Below, piece after piece: positions 7,720 through 15,437 of a DNA stretch of 19,875 bases. Location of the stretch: contig JABDKS010000854.1 in NCBI GenBank assembly GCA_013002105.1, forward strand, positions 1 through 19,875, given 5' to 3'. The stretch's first letter is position 1, and each line of letters starts with the position of its first letter. Origin of the DNA: Pirellulaceae bacterium (lineage in GTDB: Bacteria > Planctomycetota > Planctomycetia > Pirellulales > Pirellulaceae). Position numbers and translations under genes: made by a program. Under the pieces are notes generated by a model, which did no database searches, was not told where the DNA came from, and was given only the letters and a program-made list of their open reading frames with translations.

Positions 7720-7970
7720 TCCCAGTGCAATTGAGCGCCACCGCACGGGGACGCCGGAGAGTAGATTCCTGCCTCGACACGGCATCGATGGGTCGTGAAA
7801 CCCGAGTATTGCTCGGTCAACGGACCGCAGCGCTGGTCGTCGACGCGGTGTCGCAGAGGATCAATCACCGAGTACAATCCGCCAAGGCGGCATGAGAATC
7901 CCGCTGTGGGACTGGCCGCGAAGGCCGTATCAATTCACACTCATCGAAAGAACGCAACGGACAATCAGAG

Positions 7971-8816
7971 ATGGCACTTTGTCGAATCACGGACGCAAAT
8001 GGGCAACCACAATACGCTTTGTACGCCGACGCAAAGGTCTGTCCGCTTGGATCCTTGACCGACGAGGTGCCGGACGGCAATCAGCTTTTTGCGGCAGGCA
8101 GCGCATGGATCGATTCGTTAGGAACCGATGGGCAATGGCAGCCGGCGCCGGCGAAATTGCTACCACCAGTGGCATCGCCCGAGAAAGTGATCTGCATCGG
8201 TTTGAATTATCGCGATCATGCGATCGAGACAGGAGCCGACATTCCCACTGAACCGGTGGTCTTTAGCAAGTTTGTCAGCACAATTGTCGGTCACGGTGAT
8301 CACATTCAATTGCCGACGGTATCTGACGAAGTCGACTATGAAGCCGAATTGGTGGTGGTGATTGGCAAGGCTGGAAAGAACGTATCGGCAGCGGACGCGA
8401 TGGATCATGTTTACGGCTACACCTGTGGCCACGACGTTTCGGCACGCGATTGGCAGAAAGGTCGTCCCGGTGGTCAGTGGCTGCTCGGTAAAACCTTCGA
8501 TACCTTTGCGCCCATCGGTCCCTGCATTGTGACCAAGGAAGAAATCGATGACCCGCATAAGCTGCGCGTGCGAATGCATCTGAACGGTGAAGTCGTTCAG
8601 GACAGCACGACGGCACAGTTGATTTTTGACATTCCAACATTGATCGCGCATTTGTCGAAAGTGACCACGCTGAAACCAGGTGATCTGATTTTTACAGGCA
8701 CGCCGCCGGGTGTCGGTGCCGCGCGAACACCGCCATTGTTTCTGAAGCCGGGCGATTCTTGTAGCGTGCAAATCGACGGCATCGGTACGTTGACCAACCA
8801 GTGCGTCGCGGAATGA
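7971..8816 (+). CDS. Fumarylacetoacetate hydrolase (FAH) family protein
   Basis: A 281-residue cytoplasmic enzyme with a short N-terminal region (1-65) and the FAH catalytic domain (about 70-280). Family marks are clear: [16 protein letters not shown] (73-88), PVVFSKF (95-101), the metal-binding glutamates in [13 protein letters not shown] (E124, E126) and the metal-binding aspartate D155 in [15 protein letters not shown]174 lies in [12 protein letters not shown], and [14 protein letters not shown] (239-252) completes the set. Members cleave or decarboxylate C-C bonds in acylpyruvates, oxaloacetate or aromatic-degradation intermediates using Mg or Mn; the substrate here cannot be fixed. The ATG at 7971 gives a normal family length, with a weak purine stretch upstream. 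A 67-codon membrane-protein gene follows 55 bases later on the same strand. No aromatic catabolic genes surround it. Confidence 0.93.
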   Translation: MALCRITDANGQPQYALYADAKVCPLGSLTDEVPDGNQLFAAGSAWIDSLGTDGQWQPAPAKLLPPVASPEKVICIGLNYRDHAIETGADIPTEPVVFSKFVSTIVGHGDHIQLPTVSDEVDYEAELVVVIGKAGKNVSAADAMDHVYGYTCGHDVSARDWQKGRPGGQWLLGKTFDTFAPIGPCIVTKEEIDDPHKLRVRMHLNGEVVQDSTTAQLIFDIPTLIAHLSKVTTLKPGDLIFTGTPPGVGAARTPPLFLKPGDSCSVQIDGIGTLTNQCVAE

Positions 8817-8871
8817 TCGATGCAGTTATGACGCTTGATACGATTTCAATTCGCAACACCGACGAACAGAC

Positions 8872-9075
8872 ATGGCCAACGATCCACCGCCTCCAAATCC
8901 TTACCAAGCACCGTTGGAAACCAGCGAGTACATCGATCCCGCACCGAAGCCGGTTGTGACCGACCCAAAGAAGCGAAGCGCGATGCAGGAAGCGATCTAT
9001 TTTGGCGGTGTTTGGATGGTGGTATTTGTGTTGGCGATGGGAATGCTATTTGTCGCTGCGATTATGGGTGGGTAG
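8872..9075 (+). CDS. Small single-pass membrane protein, planctomycete style
   Basis: A 67-residue protein of unknown function. It opens with a proline-rich segment (MANDPPPPNPYQAPLE), which is a recurrent N-terminus in planctomycete membrane proteins. A charged linker (DPKKRSAMQEA) follows, then one hydrophobic helix at the C-terminus, IYFGGVWMVVFVLAMGMLF and on to VAAIMGG. The layout suggests a tail-anchored protein with its N-terminus in the cytoplasm (positive residues before the helix). It lies 55 bases downstream of the FAH-family gene on the same strand and may be co-transcribed. I regard it as real because the composition is coherent and family-like despite its size. Confidence 0.72.
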   Translation: MANDPPPPNPYQAPLETSEYIDPAPKPVVTDPKKRSAMQEAIYFGGVWMVVFVLAMGMLFVAAIMGG

Positions 9076-9212
9076 CGAATGCGAGGGGGCATCGAGTACG
9101 TGATGTTCCGGCTAACTTGCTTGGCATTGTGTAGACCGGTACCTGTCCTAACGCGACGTTGCCGACCGCAGTTCCTGACTGACGATCAACGCACACCAAG
9201 GATGGTAGTGCA

Positions 9213-10697
9213 TCAGCCGGTCGCCCAGTTGCCCGAACGTTCGACAGCACGCTCCCATTGCGATTGAATTTTGCGACGCATGGCGGGCTTCATCGACGAA
9301 CGAAATCGCTCGGCTTCTTGCCACTGTGTCGCAATCTGCTTTTGGTTCTTCCAAAAACCAACCGCCAGTCCTGCAAGGTACGCCGCACCCAGCGCCGTCG
9401 TCTCAGTGACTTCAGGACGAATAACGGTCGCCCCTAACAAATCGGCTTGGAATTGCATCAGCAGTTTGTTCAGCGAGGCACCACCGTCGACCCGTAGTTG
9501 CTTTAGTTTCAACCCTGAATCGGATTCCATCGCTTTGACGACGTCGGCTACCTGAAATGCGATCGACTCCAGTGCCGCTCGAGCGATCTGTGATCGGTTG
9601 GTCCCTCGCGTCAAGCCGATGAGGGTTCCACGCGCATGCGGATCCCAGTGCGGTGCTCCGAGACCGGCGAATGCCGGAACAAAAAAGACACCATCGCTGT
9701 CGGGCACCTGCGCCGCCAAAGGCTCGACATCACTCGATGACTCGATGATCCCCAACCCGTCACGTAACCACTGCACCACCGCGCCAGCGATGAAAATACT
9801 TCCTTCCAACGCGTACTCGGTCTTATCACCGATTTTCCATGCGATGGTTGTCAGCAACTTATTCTTCGACGTGATCGGTTCCGTGCCAGTATTCATCAGC
9901 AGAAAACAACCGGTTCCGTAGGTGTTCTTAACCATCCCCGGTTTTGTGCAGACCTGACCAAACAATGCAGCGTGCTGGTCTCCGGCAATGCCCGCGACGG
10001 GAATCGAATGTCCCAGCAGCGTCGTTTCACCATAAACCTCGCTGGATGATCGTACCTCCGGTAGCACACTTTCGGGGACATTGAGCTTTTTCAGAAGTGC
10101 CTTGTCCCACTTCTGAGTGTTGATGTTGAAAAGCATGGTGCGCGAGGCATTGGTGACATCGGTCGCATGGACTTGGCCCCCGGTGAGTCGCCAGAGCAGG
10201 AACGAGTCGATCGTGCCGAACGCCAAATCACCCGCTTCGGCCTTTTTGCGAGCGCCTTGTACATGATCCAAAATCCATTGAATTTTGGTGCCAGAAAAGT
10301 AGGCGTCCAACACGAGCCCGGTCTTTTTTTGAATGGACTTGTGTGCTTGCTGATCGCGTAGCTGGTCGCAGATTTCGGCCGTCCGACGATCCTGCCACAC
10401 GATAGCGTTATGGATCGCTTGTCCCGTTTTGCGATCCCAGATGACAGTCGTTTCACGCTGATTGGTAATGCCGATTGCGGCAATGTTCTTTGCACTCGTC
10501 TTTGCTTTGCGCAAAACAGCTTTGGCGACCGCCAATTGTGTCGACCAGATGTCCTCGACATCATGTTCGACCCAGCCCGGCTTGGGAAAGTGCTGCGGGA
10601 ACTCGCGTTGCGAAATCGCGACCACACTCCCTTTCGCGTCAAAAAGTATCGCTCGTGAACTAGTTGTACCTTGGTCGAGTGCCATCACGTATTGCAT
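9213..10697 (-). CDS. glpK: Glycerol kinase
   Basis: Phosphorylates glycerol to sn-glycerol 3-phosphate with ATP in the cytoplasm, feeding glycolysis and lipid synthesis. At 494 residues it matches the family. FGGY-kinase marks run the whole length: [16 protein letters not shown] (5-20), [13 protein letters not shown] (76-88, with the glycerol-contacting R81/E82), [10 protein letters not shown] (135-144), [14 protein letters not shown] (161-174), the catalytic aspartate D240 in [58 protein letters not shown] and [14 protein letters not shown]. The start at 10697 is supported by AGGA seven bases upstream. No glpF, glpD or glpR is adjacent. A perfect palindrome lies 20-33 bases before the start and may be a control site. 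Confidence 0.98.
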   Translation of the reverse strand: MQYVMALDQGTTSSRAILFDAKGSVVAISQREFPQHFPKPGWVEHDVEDIWSTQLAVAKAVLRKAKTSAKNIAAIGITNQRETTVIWDRKTGQAIHNAIVWQDRRTAEICDQLRDQQAHKSIQKKTGLVLDAYFSGTKIQWILDHVQGARKKAEAGDLAFGTIDSFLLWRLTGGQVHATDVTNASRTMLFNINTQKWDKALLKKLNVPESVLPEVRSSSEVYGETTLLGHSIPVAGIAGDQHAALFGQVCTKPGMVKNTYGTGCFLLMNTGTEPITSKNKLLTTIAWKIGDKTEYALEGSIFIAGAVVQWLRDGLGIIESSSDVEPLAAQVPDSDGVFFVPAFAGLGAPHWDPHARGTLIGLTRGTNRSQIARAALESIAFQVADVVKAMESDSGLKLKQLRVDGGASLNKLLMQFQADLLGATVIRPEVTETTALGAAYLAGLAVGFWKNQKQIATQWQEAERFRSSMKPAMRRKIQSQWERAVERSGNWATG

Positions 10698-10716
10698 CAG
10701 AAAATCCTGCCTGAAA

Positions 10717-10730
10717 TTCGACGAGTCGAA
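10717..10730 (-). promoter_or_regulatory. Palindrome in the glpK leader, possible operator
   Basis: TTCGAC-GA-GTCGAA is a 14-base palindrome (one central GA mismatch pair) ending 19 bases before the glpK ATG. Its place between any promoter and the ribosome-binding site suits a repressor site. The regulator is unknown; only the symmetry is seen. Confidence 0.3.
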
Positions 10731-10925
10731 AGCTTACGGGAACGAAGTCACAAGTGCAGATTCTACCTAATATGCTCGTGCAGCCGCACCGTCGCTACAA
10801 CCCGAGCTGTCATTCGATGGGCGAGTTGGTTTCTTGCAAAACGTGGAAGTAGCGAAACCATGAACTACGATAAAGTGATACGGTTGCTTTCAGCCGCCTC
10901 TCTGCTCATCCGACCGATAGTTCGT

Positions 10926-11525
10926 ATGCGAATTCAGTTCCTAATCATTCTTGTTTTTGTCGTGGGTAGTCTATCGCCACGCTTTATGGCGAACGCTCAC
11001 CGGCACGCGCGAACAAGTTCGTTGGCGATCATGCGACTCGATGACGGCGTGTACTACGGTGCAGCGCCGAAGAACGAAGAGGACTTCGTACGGCTTCGGC
11101 AGTTGGGGATCAAGCGTGTTATCGACACTCGCAGCTTGAAGATTTTGGCCAGCTCGATCGAACGTCGGCGGGCCGCAAGGTATGCAATGGTTTACCACCG
11201 GATACCGACGGGATTTTCACCGGTCAGCAACGATTCTGTCCCGCAGATTCTCGCGTGATTGTACCGGCCCGGTTGCGGCCCCGTTTACTTTCATTGCAAT
11301 CTGGGAAGTGATCGGACAGGCTTGCTCGTTGCGATTTATCGTGTCGAGCGGATGGGCTGGGATCCGCAGAAGGCGCATGCCGCTTGGAAGGCACAGCAAT
11401 TCAACACCAAACTCAAAGGCCTTGATCAATACTTTTGGCACCATGTGTGTCGCAGTCAGGGAGGTCATTGCGGTAGCTCAAAGCCAACCGCGATAGATTT
11501 CGACCAAAGATCGCTTGACAATTAG
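10926..11525 (+). pseudogene. Exported tyrosine phosphatase-like protein interrupted by an in-frame TGA
   Basis: One continuous reading frame encodes a dual-specificity/tyrosine phosphatase-like protein but contains a TGA at 11256-11258. Before it are a signal peptide (MRIQFLIILVFVVGSLSPRF) and the typical N-terminal half: LDDGVYYGAAPKNEEDFVRL, LGIKRVIDTRSLK, YHRIPTGF, VPQILA. Directly after it in the same frame comes CGPVYFHCNLGSDRTGLLVA with the catalytic C-x5-R loop (Cys codon at 11295, Arg codon at 11313), then YRVERMGWDPQKAHAAWKA. Without the TGA the protein would be about 199 residues, a sensible length for the family. Termination yields a 110-residue product lacking the active site. 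A single C-to-T change from CGA (Arg) would explain the stop. Alternatives are a sequencing error or readthrough. The ATG at 10860 is a possible earlier start. The last 48 bases overlap the convergent PLD gene. Confidence 0.7.
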
Positions 11526-12836
11526 TCGGACGCGTTTGTGCCACGATGCTCCTGAACCGACCGGTAACAGCAACCTACCCCGCTTGATCGCTCTAGATTT
11601 CTGAAGCCGACTCTGGATCGAATTGCGTACTTGAATCGCGCCTTTGGGGTCGTTTGAAATAAGGCACAACTCGAGGTTCAAGTTATCGCTTCGCGCGTCA
11701 AAGTTGTAGCTGCCCAGCATCCAACATGAGTTGTCGGCAATCATGGTTTTGGCGTGAAGAATATCATCACCGCAATACTCACGCAGTTGAACTCCTTCGC
11801 GCAGCAGACCTCGCTTTTGATTCTGATAAGCGGCGTAGACGTTTAATTGGTCGGTAGAGTTCAACGAGTTGGTGAGGATGGTAACACGGACGTCTCGGGC
11901 TCTCGCCCGCGAGATTGCTTGGCGGACAGGCCGATCAAATGCCGGGTACGGAGATTCGATCAGGAGGTGGCAGCGGGCCCGATCGATCATGCCGACGATC
12001 CCTCGCTGGACTCGATCTTCCGACTTGTCGGATGTGCAGTCGTGCAGCAGGCAAATCTTGATTCCAGGTTCTGCCTTGCCGATCCAATCGCATTGCGAAT
12101 CTAATTGCACGCCCGTTTGGCAAACGACCCGTTTGACAGCCAGACAGAGAAGACTTTGGAAATCACTGGGTGAAGCTGCATCCCGCCATGCTTCCTCCCA
12201 GGCGTCTCGTCCGCGTGGTCGAGAGTTGATGACGTCCATGCTGAACGAATCATGGTCTGGAGCCGGTTGAACATCCGGTGTGTTCCACAACCAATCAAAG
12301 TACGCCTGCGCTTTGTGTGCCACATCACCGGCGACAAACGCATCGCAATCCATAAAGCTACGTTTGTTGTCCATGTTGTAGTATTCGTTTTCTAGATTGC
12401 GGCTGCCGATGACGGCCATCGCACCGTCGGCCACGATCAACTTGCTGTGCAATCGTCGATTCAGCCATCGAACGTTACCTTGGTGGGGGGCATGGTAGAC
12501 GCGTACGTCGACTCCGAATCCGCGCAAGTAATGCTCGAATTTGGATGGGACACGCGATTTGAGCCCATCGACAAGCATCCGTACCCGCACGCCTCGCATC
12601 GAGGCTCGCCGCAGCAACTCCATGATCGCAACAGGAACCTCGTCGGTATCGATCGCATAGTAGGCCAGGTCGATCGAGTGCTCGGCGCGTTGAATCAAGT
12701 CAACTCGGACTTGCAGTGCTTCGGTTTTGTCGCGAAGCACCGCAAGGCGACTTTCTTGGGCGACGCCGCTGATTGGTACAACGATCAGAATCGCGCAGGT
12801 AAAGACAAACGTGAACGAGTGTTGAAGAGGTCTCAA
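11478..12836 (-). CDS. Exported phospholipase D-family protein (two HKD motifs)
   Basis: A 452-residue PLD-superfamily protein, related to cardiolipin synthases and bacterial PLDs. A signal peptide covers residues 1-26 (hydrophobic FTFVFTCAILIVVPISGVA, likely cut after A26), so the enzyme should act outside the cytoplasm. Both catalytic motifs are complete: HSKLIVADGAMAVIGSRN (H130, K132, D137) and HAKTMIADNSCWMLGSYNFD (H361, K363, D368). N-terminal helpers are SIDLAYYAIDTDEVPVAIME and VRVRMLVDGLKSR. Cardiolipin synthases of the ClsA/B type are membrane-anchored or cytoplasmic; this one has a cleavable-looking leader, which points to a periplasmic phosphodiesterase or transphosphatidylase. 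The substrate (phospholipid or nucleic acid) is not predictable. Its 3' end overlaps the tail of the broken phosphatase gene on the opposite strand. The PAS-like gene lies upstream on the same strand, 198 bases away and separated by a hairpin. Confidence 0.88.
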   Translation of the reverse strand: MRPLQHSFTFVFTCAILIVVPISGVAQESRLAVLRDKTEALQVRVDLIQRAEHSIDLAYYAIDTDEVPVAIMELLRRASMRGVRVRMLVDGLKSRVPSKFEHYLRGFGVDVRVYHAPHQGNVRWLNRRLHSKLIVADGAMAVIGSRNLENEYYNMDNKRSFMDCDAFVAGDVAHKAQAYFDWLWNTPDVQPAPDHDSFSMDVINSRPRGRDAWEEAWRDAASPSDFQSLLCLAVKRVVCQTGVQLDSQCDWIGKAEPGIKICLLHDCTSDKSEDRVQRGIVGMIDRARCHLLIESPYPAFDRPVRQAISRARARDVRVTILTNSLNSTDQLNVYAAYQNQKRGLLREGVQLREYCGDDILHAKTMIADNSCWMLGSYNFDARSDNLNLELCLISNDPKGAIQVRNSIQSRLQKSRAIKRGRLLLPVGSGASWHKRVRLIVKRSLVEIYRGWL

Positions 12837-12981
12837 GGATGATCGACGTATTCGGGAGGCGGGAAAGCTTCGATCGCAGCGCTATGATTTGTGCCATTGC
12901 ATCGGATAGATAGGCTCACCTCTGTACATCGACGATCCATCCAAGATGCGTGAGTCGGAGCGGTTGAGGTGGGGCACGTGG

Positions 12982-13004
12982 TGCGACCGTTCCTAACGGT
13001 TGCA
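12982..13004 (-). terminator. Strong hairpin downstream of the PAS-like gene
   Basis: TGCGACCGTT (12982-12991) and AACGGTTGCA (12995-13004) form a ten-pair stem with one G-T pair and a three-base loop. It begins 31 bases after the stop codon of the minus-strand PAS-like gene and before the PLD gene, which suits a transcript end. There is no T-run after it in the minus-strand direction, so it is not a classical intrinsic terminator; a processing or protein-binding site is the alternative. Confidence 0.45.
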
Positions 13005-13034
13005 TTGCGCTGACCGTTGTCATTGGACCGTCGA

Positions 13035-13610
13035 TTAGCTTGCCGTTTCTTGCTTGACGCGATCACCGCTAATTTGCTGCTGGCAGTCCGGACAGACCGT
13101 GTATCGCAGTTGTGGCACGGTCTGTTTTTCGAAAAGTCGCAATCGTAGCGATATGTGCTCGAGATCGAGCCAGCCAGTGGGTTCCAAAAGGGATCGCTTG
13201 CAACAGCTGCACATGGTCAGAATCGAATCGTCTGTTTGCCGTGCGGCGTCCAGCAATCTTAACTTTCGTTGTCGCTGGGCACGCACAAGCGTGCTCGCGT
13301 ACAACAGTGCATCGTCTCCCTGCAGTTTAATTTGGACCTGCATGTGACGTTGCAGTGACGGCGAATCGCAGCGAAACGGAACCGTAACGCTCTGTCCCGT
13401 GCTGCGGACATACCGATGGATCTCGCGATACAAAGCCTGCGTCGGCTTTCCCGCGATAAAATCCCAAATCTCGCGACCAATCACCGATTCGCGATTGAGG
13501 TCCGAGGCACTGTTCTCCGCTGCGAACGCAAGCCACCAGTCATTCAACGAAATCACGACATCGGATCGGTCCAATTGGTACTCATAGACGTGATTGACTT
13601 GTGAAACCAT
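13035..13610 (-). CDS. PAS-like protein with a C-terminal Cys4 motif
   Basis: A 191-residue soluble protein belonging to a conserved but unnamed bacterial family. The first 110 residues look like a PAS-type fold (VYEYQLDRSDVVISLNDWW, then IGREIWDFIAG and VTVPFRCDSPSLQRHMQVQI), the usual ligand- or redox-sensing module. The C-terminal part holds two cysteine pairs, TMCSCCKRS (C134, C137, with an extra C136) and TVCPDCQQQ (C173, C176), separated by a helix with the alternating pattern LEHISLRLRLFEKQTVPQL. Four such cysteines probably bind zinc or another metal; this is inference. No kinase, cyclase or DNA-binding domain is fused, so it would need a partner to signal. The ATG at 13610 is the natural start, with a plausible sigma-70 promoter about 75 bases upstream. 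A hairpin follows its stop codon. Confidence 0.8.
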   Translation of the reverse strand: MVSQVNHVYEYQLDRSDVVISLNDWWLAFAAENSASDLNRESVIGREIWDFIAGKPTQALYREIHRYVRSTGQSVTVPFRCDSPSLQRHMQVQIKLQGDDALLYASTLVRAQRQRKLRLLDAARQTDDSILTMCSCCKRSLLEPTGWLDLEHISLRLRLFEKQTVPQLRYTVCPDCQQQISGDRVKQETAS

Positions 13611-13682
13611 GGCTGTTTCCCATCCGATTCTCGCCGTTCGCTGAAGTCATGAACGACAGTAGCGACACGAACACTGTGATTG

Positions 13683-13712
13683 ATCATAACACGACGGCAA
13701 ACCTGTAGCCAA
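13683..13712 (-). promoter_or_regulatory. Candidate sigma-70-type promoter for the PAS-like gene
   Basis: On the minus strand TTGGCT (13712-13707) and TATGAT (13688-13683) are separated by 18 bases, matching four and five of six consensus positions. The -10 is 73 bases before the ATG at 13610, leaving a leader of about 65 bases. Planctomycete promoter consensus is poorly known, so this is tentative. Confidence 0.3.
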
Positions 13713-13789
13713 CGAAAAGGATGTCGATGATTGCCGTGACACCCAACGGCGTCGCGGCGATACCACCAAGCCTTGCGATAGAATCTCAA

Positions 13790-13813
13790 GTTGCCCTGTC
13801 CGTCGCCGGCAAC
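13790..13813 (-). terminator. Weak hairpin after the outer-membrane protein gene
   Basis: GTTGCC (13790-13795) and GGCAAC (13808-13813) can pair around a 12-base loop, 25 bases past the minus-strand stop codon. There is no T-run. Position favours a transcript end, but the stem is short. Confidence 0.22.
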
Positions 13814-13837
13814 CCGATGCGACCGGTCGGCAGTCGA

Positions 13838-15052
13838 TTAGAGGTGCCAGTGCACAATGAAGTTCAGCGAATTAAAGATCTGGCCATTGTTGCTGGCCAC
13901 GGCGTTGCCGCTGATCTGTTGGTTGACGTACTCCAGGTACAAGTCAACGTTCTTGGTTGCCGCGACGGTAACGCCGGTCACCAACAGATTTTGGATCCCG
14001 TGCGGATTCGCGTCCAGTGTCGCCGAGTAGTTGCCGCGATACGTGACGCTGCCCTTTGTGTACTGGACGCCTGCTAATAAGTTGCTCACGCGGTTGCTGG
14101 GGCCGCCGGATATCCAACGAACGGGATTGCGTCGCCCAAAATACTGTTGTCCCTCGACTAACAAACGCCACGGCCCTTTGTAGTAATTGACATCGACCGC
14201 ATAGGCCGACACGACTTCGTCACTCAAGCCAATTTGCCGACTTTCGATCTGGCCCACTTGGGCCGACAATCCAACGTGCAATGACGAATTGTCAGATAAT
14301 GTCCAGCGTGGAACCAATCGCAAGACGCCCGTATTTCGTTCCGTGTAGCCGAAGACGCTTTCGGGGTCGGCACCCGCGAACGAACCGTTCACGCGGTCTT
14401 CGTGGAAGAAGAACTGTAGGTAGCTATCGACCGACAATGCACCATCGATCTTGGTTGTTTTTTCCCACGACATGCCATAGTCCGGGTCCAGTTTGAACCC
14501 ATCAAAGTACGCCGCATTACCCCACCAGACCCCGTCCCAGTCCATCCCAAAGCGTTTCCAGACCTGGCCCGCTTTGAGTGTGCCGTGATTCTCGGTCGTC
14601 AGCGAAGCGTAGGCTTCGTAGGTCCAGACCTGGCCGGGGAGGAAGGATCGAAAGAGGTCTTGTTCGCGTAAACGTAGTTCGACATGCCCGCCGATTCGAT
14701 TTCCCCCGTCGAGTTGGAATTGTGGGTCGGCTGTTACGTACCAGAAATACGTGTCGCGGAGACCGGGGATCCCATAGCCATCATTGTCACCGCGAAGGTC
14801 TTCGGTGAACCAGTGATAGGCACCGCCGCCGAACGGGATTTTCCAACGATCCGACTGGATCGTTAACGCTTCGGCCACATCACCTAAGCAGTCGCAGTCG
14901 AAATAGGGCTGGCGTACAAGCGGTGTTCCCGAAAGGTCGGTATCTGAAATACAGGCGTCCCGGTCGCATGGCGTCGCGGCGCAAATGGACAGCGATTCCA
15001 GCGTGTGGGCCAGTATGATCGTGGTCAAGATAAGAAAACGCAGGCAGCTCAT
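13838..15052 (-). CDS. Probable beta-barrel outer-membrane protein (porin-like)
   Basis: A 404-residue exported protein. The start at 15052 is set by an AGGAG ribosome-binding site eight bases upstream and by the signal peptide that follows (RFLILTTIILAHTLESLSI, cleavage near ICAA/TP); the frame stays open 33 codons further up without a signal-like N-terminus. The mature part starts with a cysteine-bearing stretch (C29, C34, C53, C55) and then consists of alternating amphipathic strands rich in Gly, Tyr, Trp and Asn, e.g. YEAYASLTTENHGTLKAGQV, GALSVDSYLQFFFHEDR, WRLLVEGQQYFGRRNP, SVTYRGNYSATLDAN. It ends LNFIVHWHL, an alternating hydrophobic last strand as in outer-membrane barrels, though the very last residue is Leu, not Phe. 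Porin or barrel transport function is inferred. It is divergent from the solute-binding protein and chemoreceptor genes. Confidence 0.75.
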   Translation of the reverse strand: MSCLRFLILTTIILAHTLESLSICAATPCDRDACISDTDLSGTPLVRQPYFDCDCLGDVAEALTIQSDRWKIPFGGGAYHWFTEDLRGDNDGYGIPGLRDTYFWYVTADPQFQLDGGNRIGGHVELRLREQDLFRSFLPGQVWTYEAYASLTTENHGTLKAGQVWKRFGMDWDGVWWGNAAYFDGFKLDPDYGMSWEKTTKIDGALSVDSYLQFFFHEDRVNGSFAGADPESVFGYTERNTGVLRLVPRWTLSDNSSLHVGLSAQVGQIESRQIGLSDEVVSAYAVDVNYYKGPWRLLVEGQQYFGRRNPVRWISGGPSNRVSNLLAGVQYTKGSVTYRGNYSATLDANPHGIQNLLVTGVTVAATKNVDLYLEYVNQQISGNAVASNNGQIFNSLNFIVHWHL

Positions 15053-15437
15053 CCCTGTTGCTCCTGGCAATAAGTAGATCCCGGCGTCCGCGGCAGCGCC
15101 TGCTGAGGGTGTTCGATTCATTCCGGAATGATCAGATCCGGGTTGATTCAATTGGGGTCGATCAAAACCGTTGTGAACGTTCGTCGCTTTCGGTTTCGTC
15201 GGTCAAATGACCAATCGGCTAGCGGAAAAGGGGCCCTTGCATGGCAATGGCGGGGTGATCGTCGCAATGATCTCCGGTCGTAGGGAAAGCAACGGTTGTT
15301 GGGTCCACCCTCTTGGTGGGAACTCGCTAATTTGCAATCCGGGCAAATATTGGGCTTCGTAAGTTGGTGGGGCGACGGAGCAGTAGCTATTATCGATTCA
15401 TTCGCTTTCCGTCCGACTTCCTGAGAGTAGACCTACC
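15053..15437. other. Shared upstream region of the outer-membrane protein and the solute-binding protein genes
   Basis: 385 bases with no supported gene. It should hold both divergent promoters. No flagellar (sigma-28) or sigma-54 promoter signature was found, although a chemoreceptor follows. The half nearer the solute-binding gene contains two short inverted repeats close together (15305-15348), annotated separately. Confidence 0.5.
15305..15348. repeat. Two adjacent short inverted repeats upstream of the solute-binding gene
   Basis: CCACC/GGTGG around CTCTT (15305-15319) and ATTTGC/GCAAAT around AATCCGG (15330-15348). Together they lie about 90-130 bases before the GTG start of the solute-binding protein. 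They could be operator half-sites or leader hairpins; the stems are short and the interpretation is weak. Confidence 0.28.

Larger units (their letters stand above)
7540..7970. other. Intergenic region between the divergent cytochrome and FAH-family genes
   Basis: About 430 bases with no protein-coding signal I trust. It contains two adjacent inverted repeats (7674-7692 and 7700-7719), annotated separately, and must carry the promoters of both flanking genes. The last 250 bases show no clear repeat or RNA-gene pattern, and no tRNA cloverleaf was seen. A small RNA or a very short unrecognised gene cannot be excluded. Confidence 0.5.

Noticed and set aside
8160..8771. A 203-codon minus-strand open frame inside the FAH-family gene
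   Set aside because: Fully antisense to a well-supported enzyme and without recognisable motifs.
11256..11290. TGA as a selenocysteine codon in the phosphatase gene
   Set aside because: Only a short GGCC-N7-GGCC self-complement lies downstream, not a convincing bacterial SECIS hairpin, and the position is outside the catalytic loop. A nonsense change or sequencing error is simpler.
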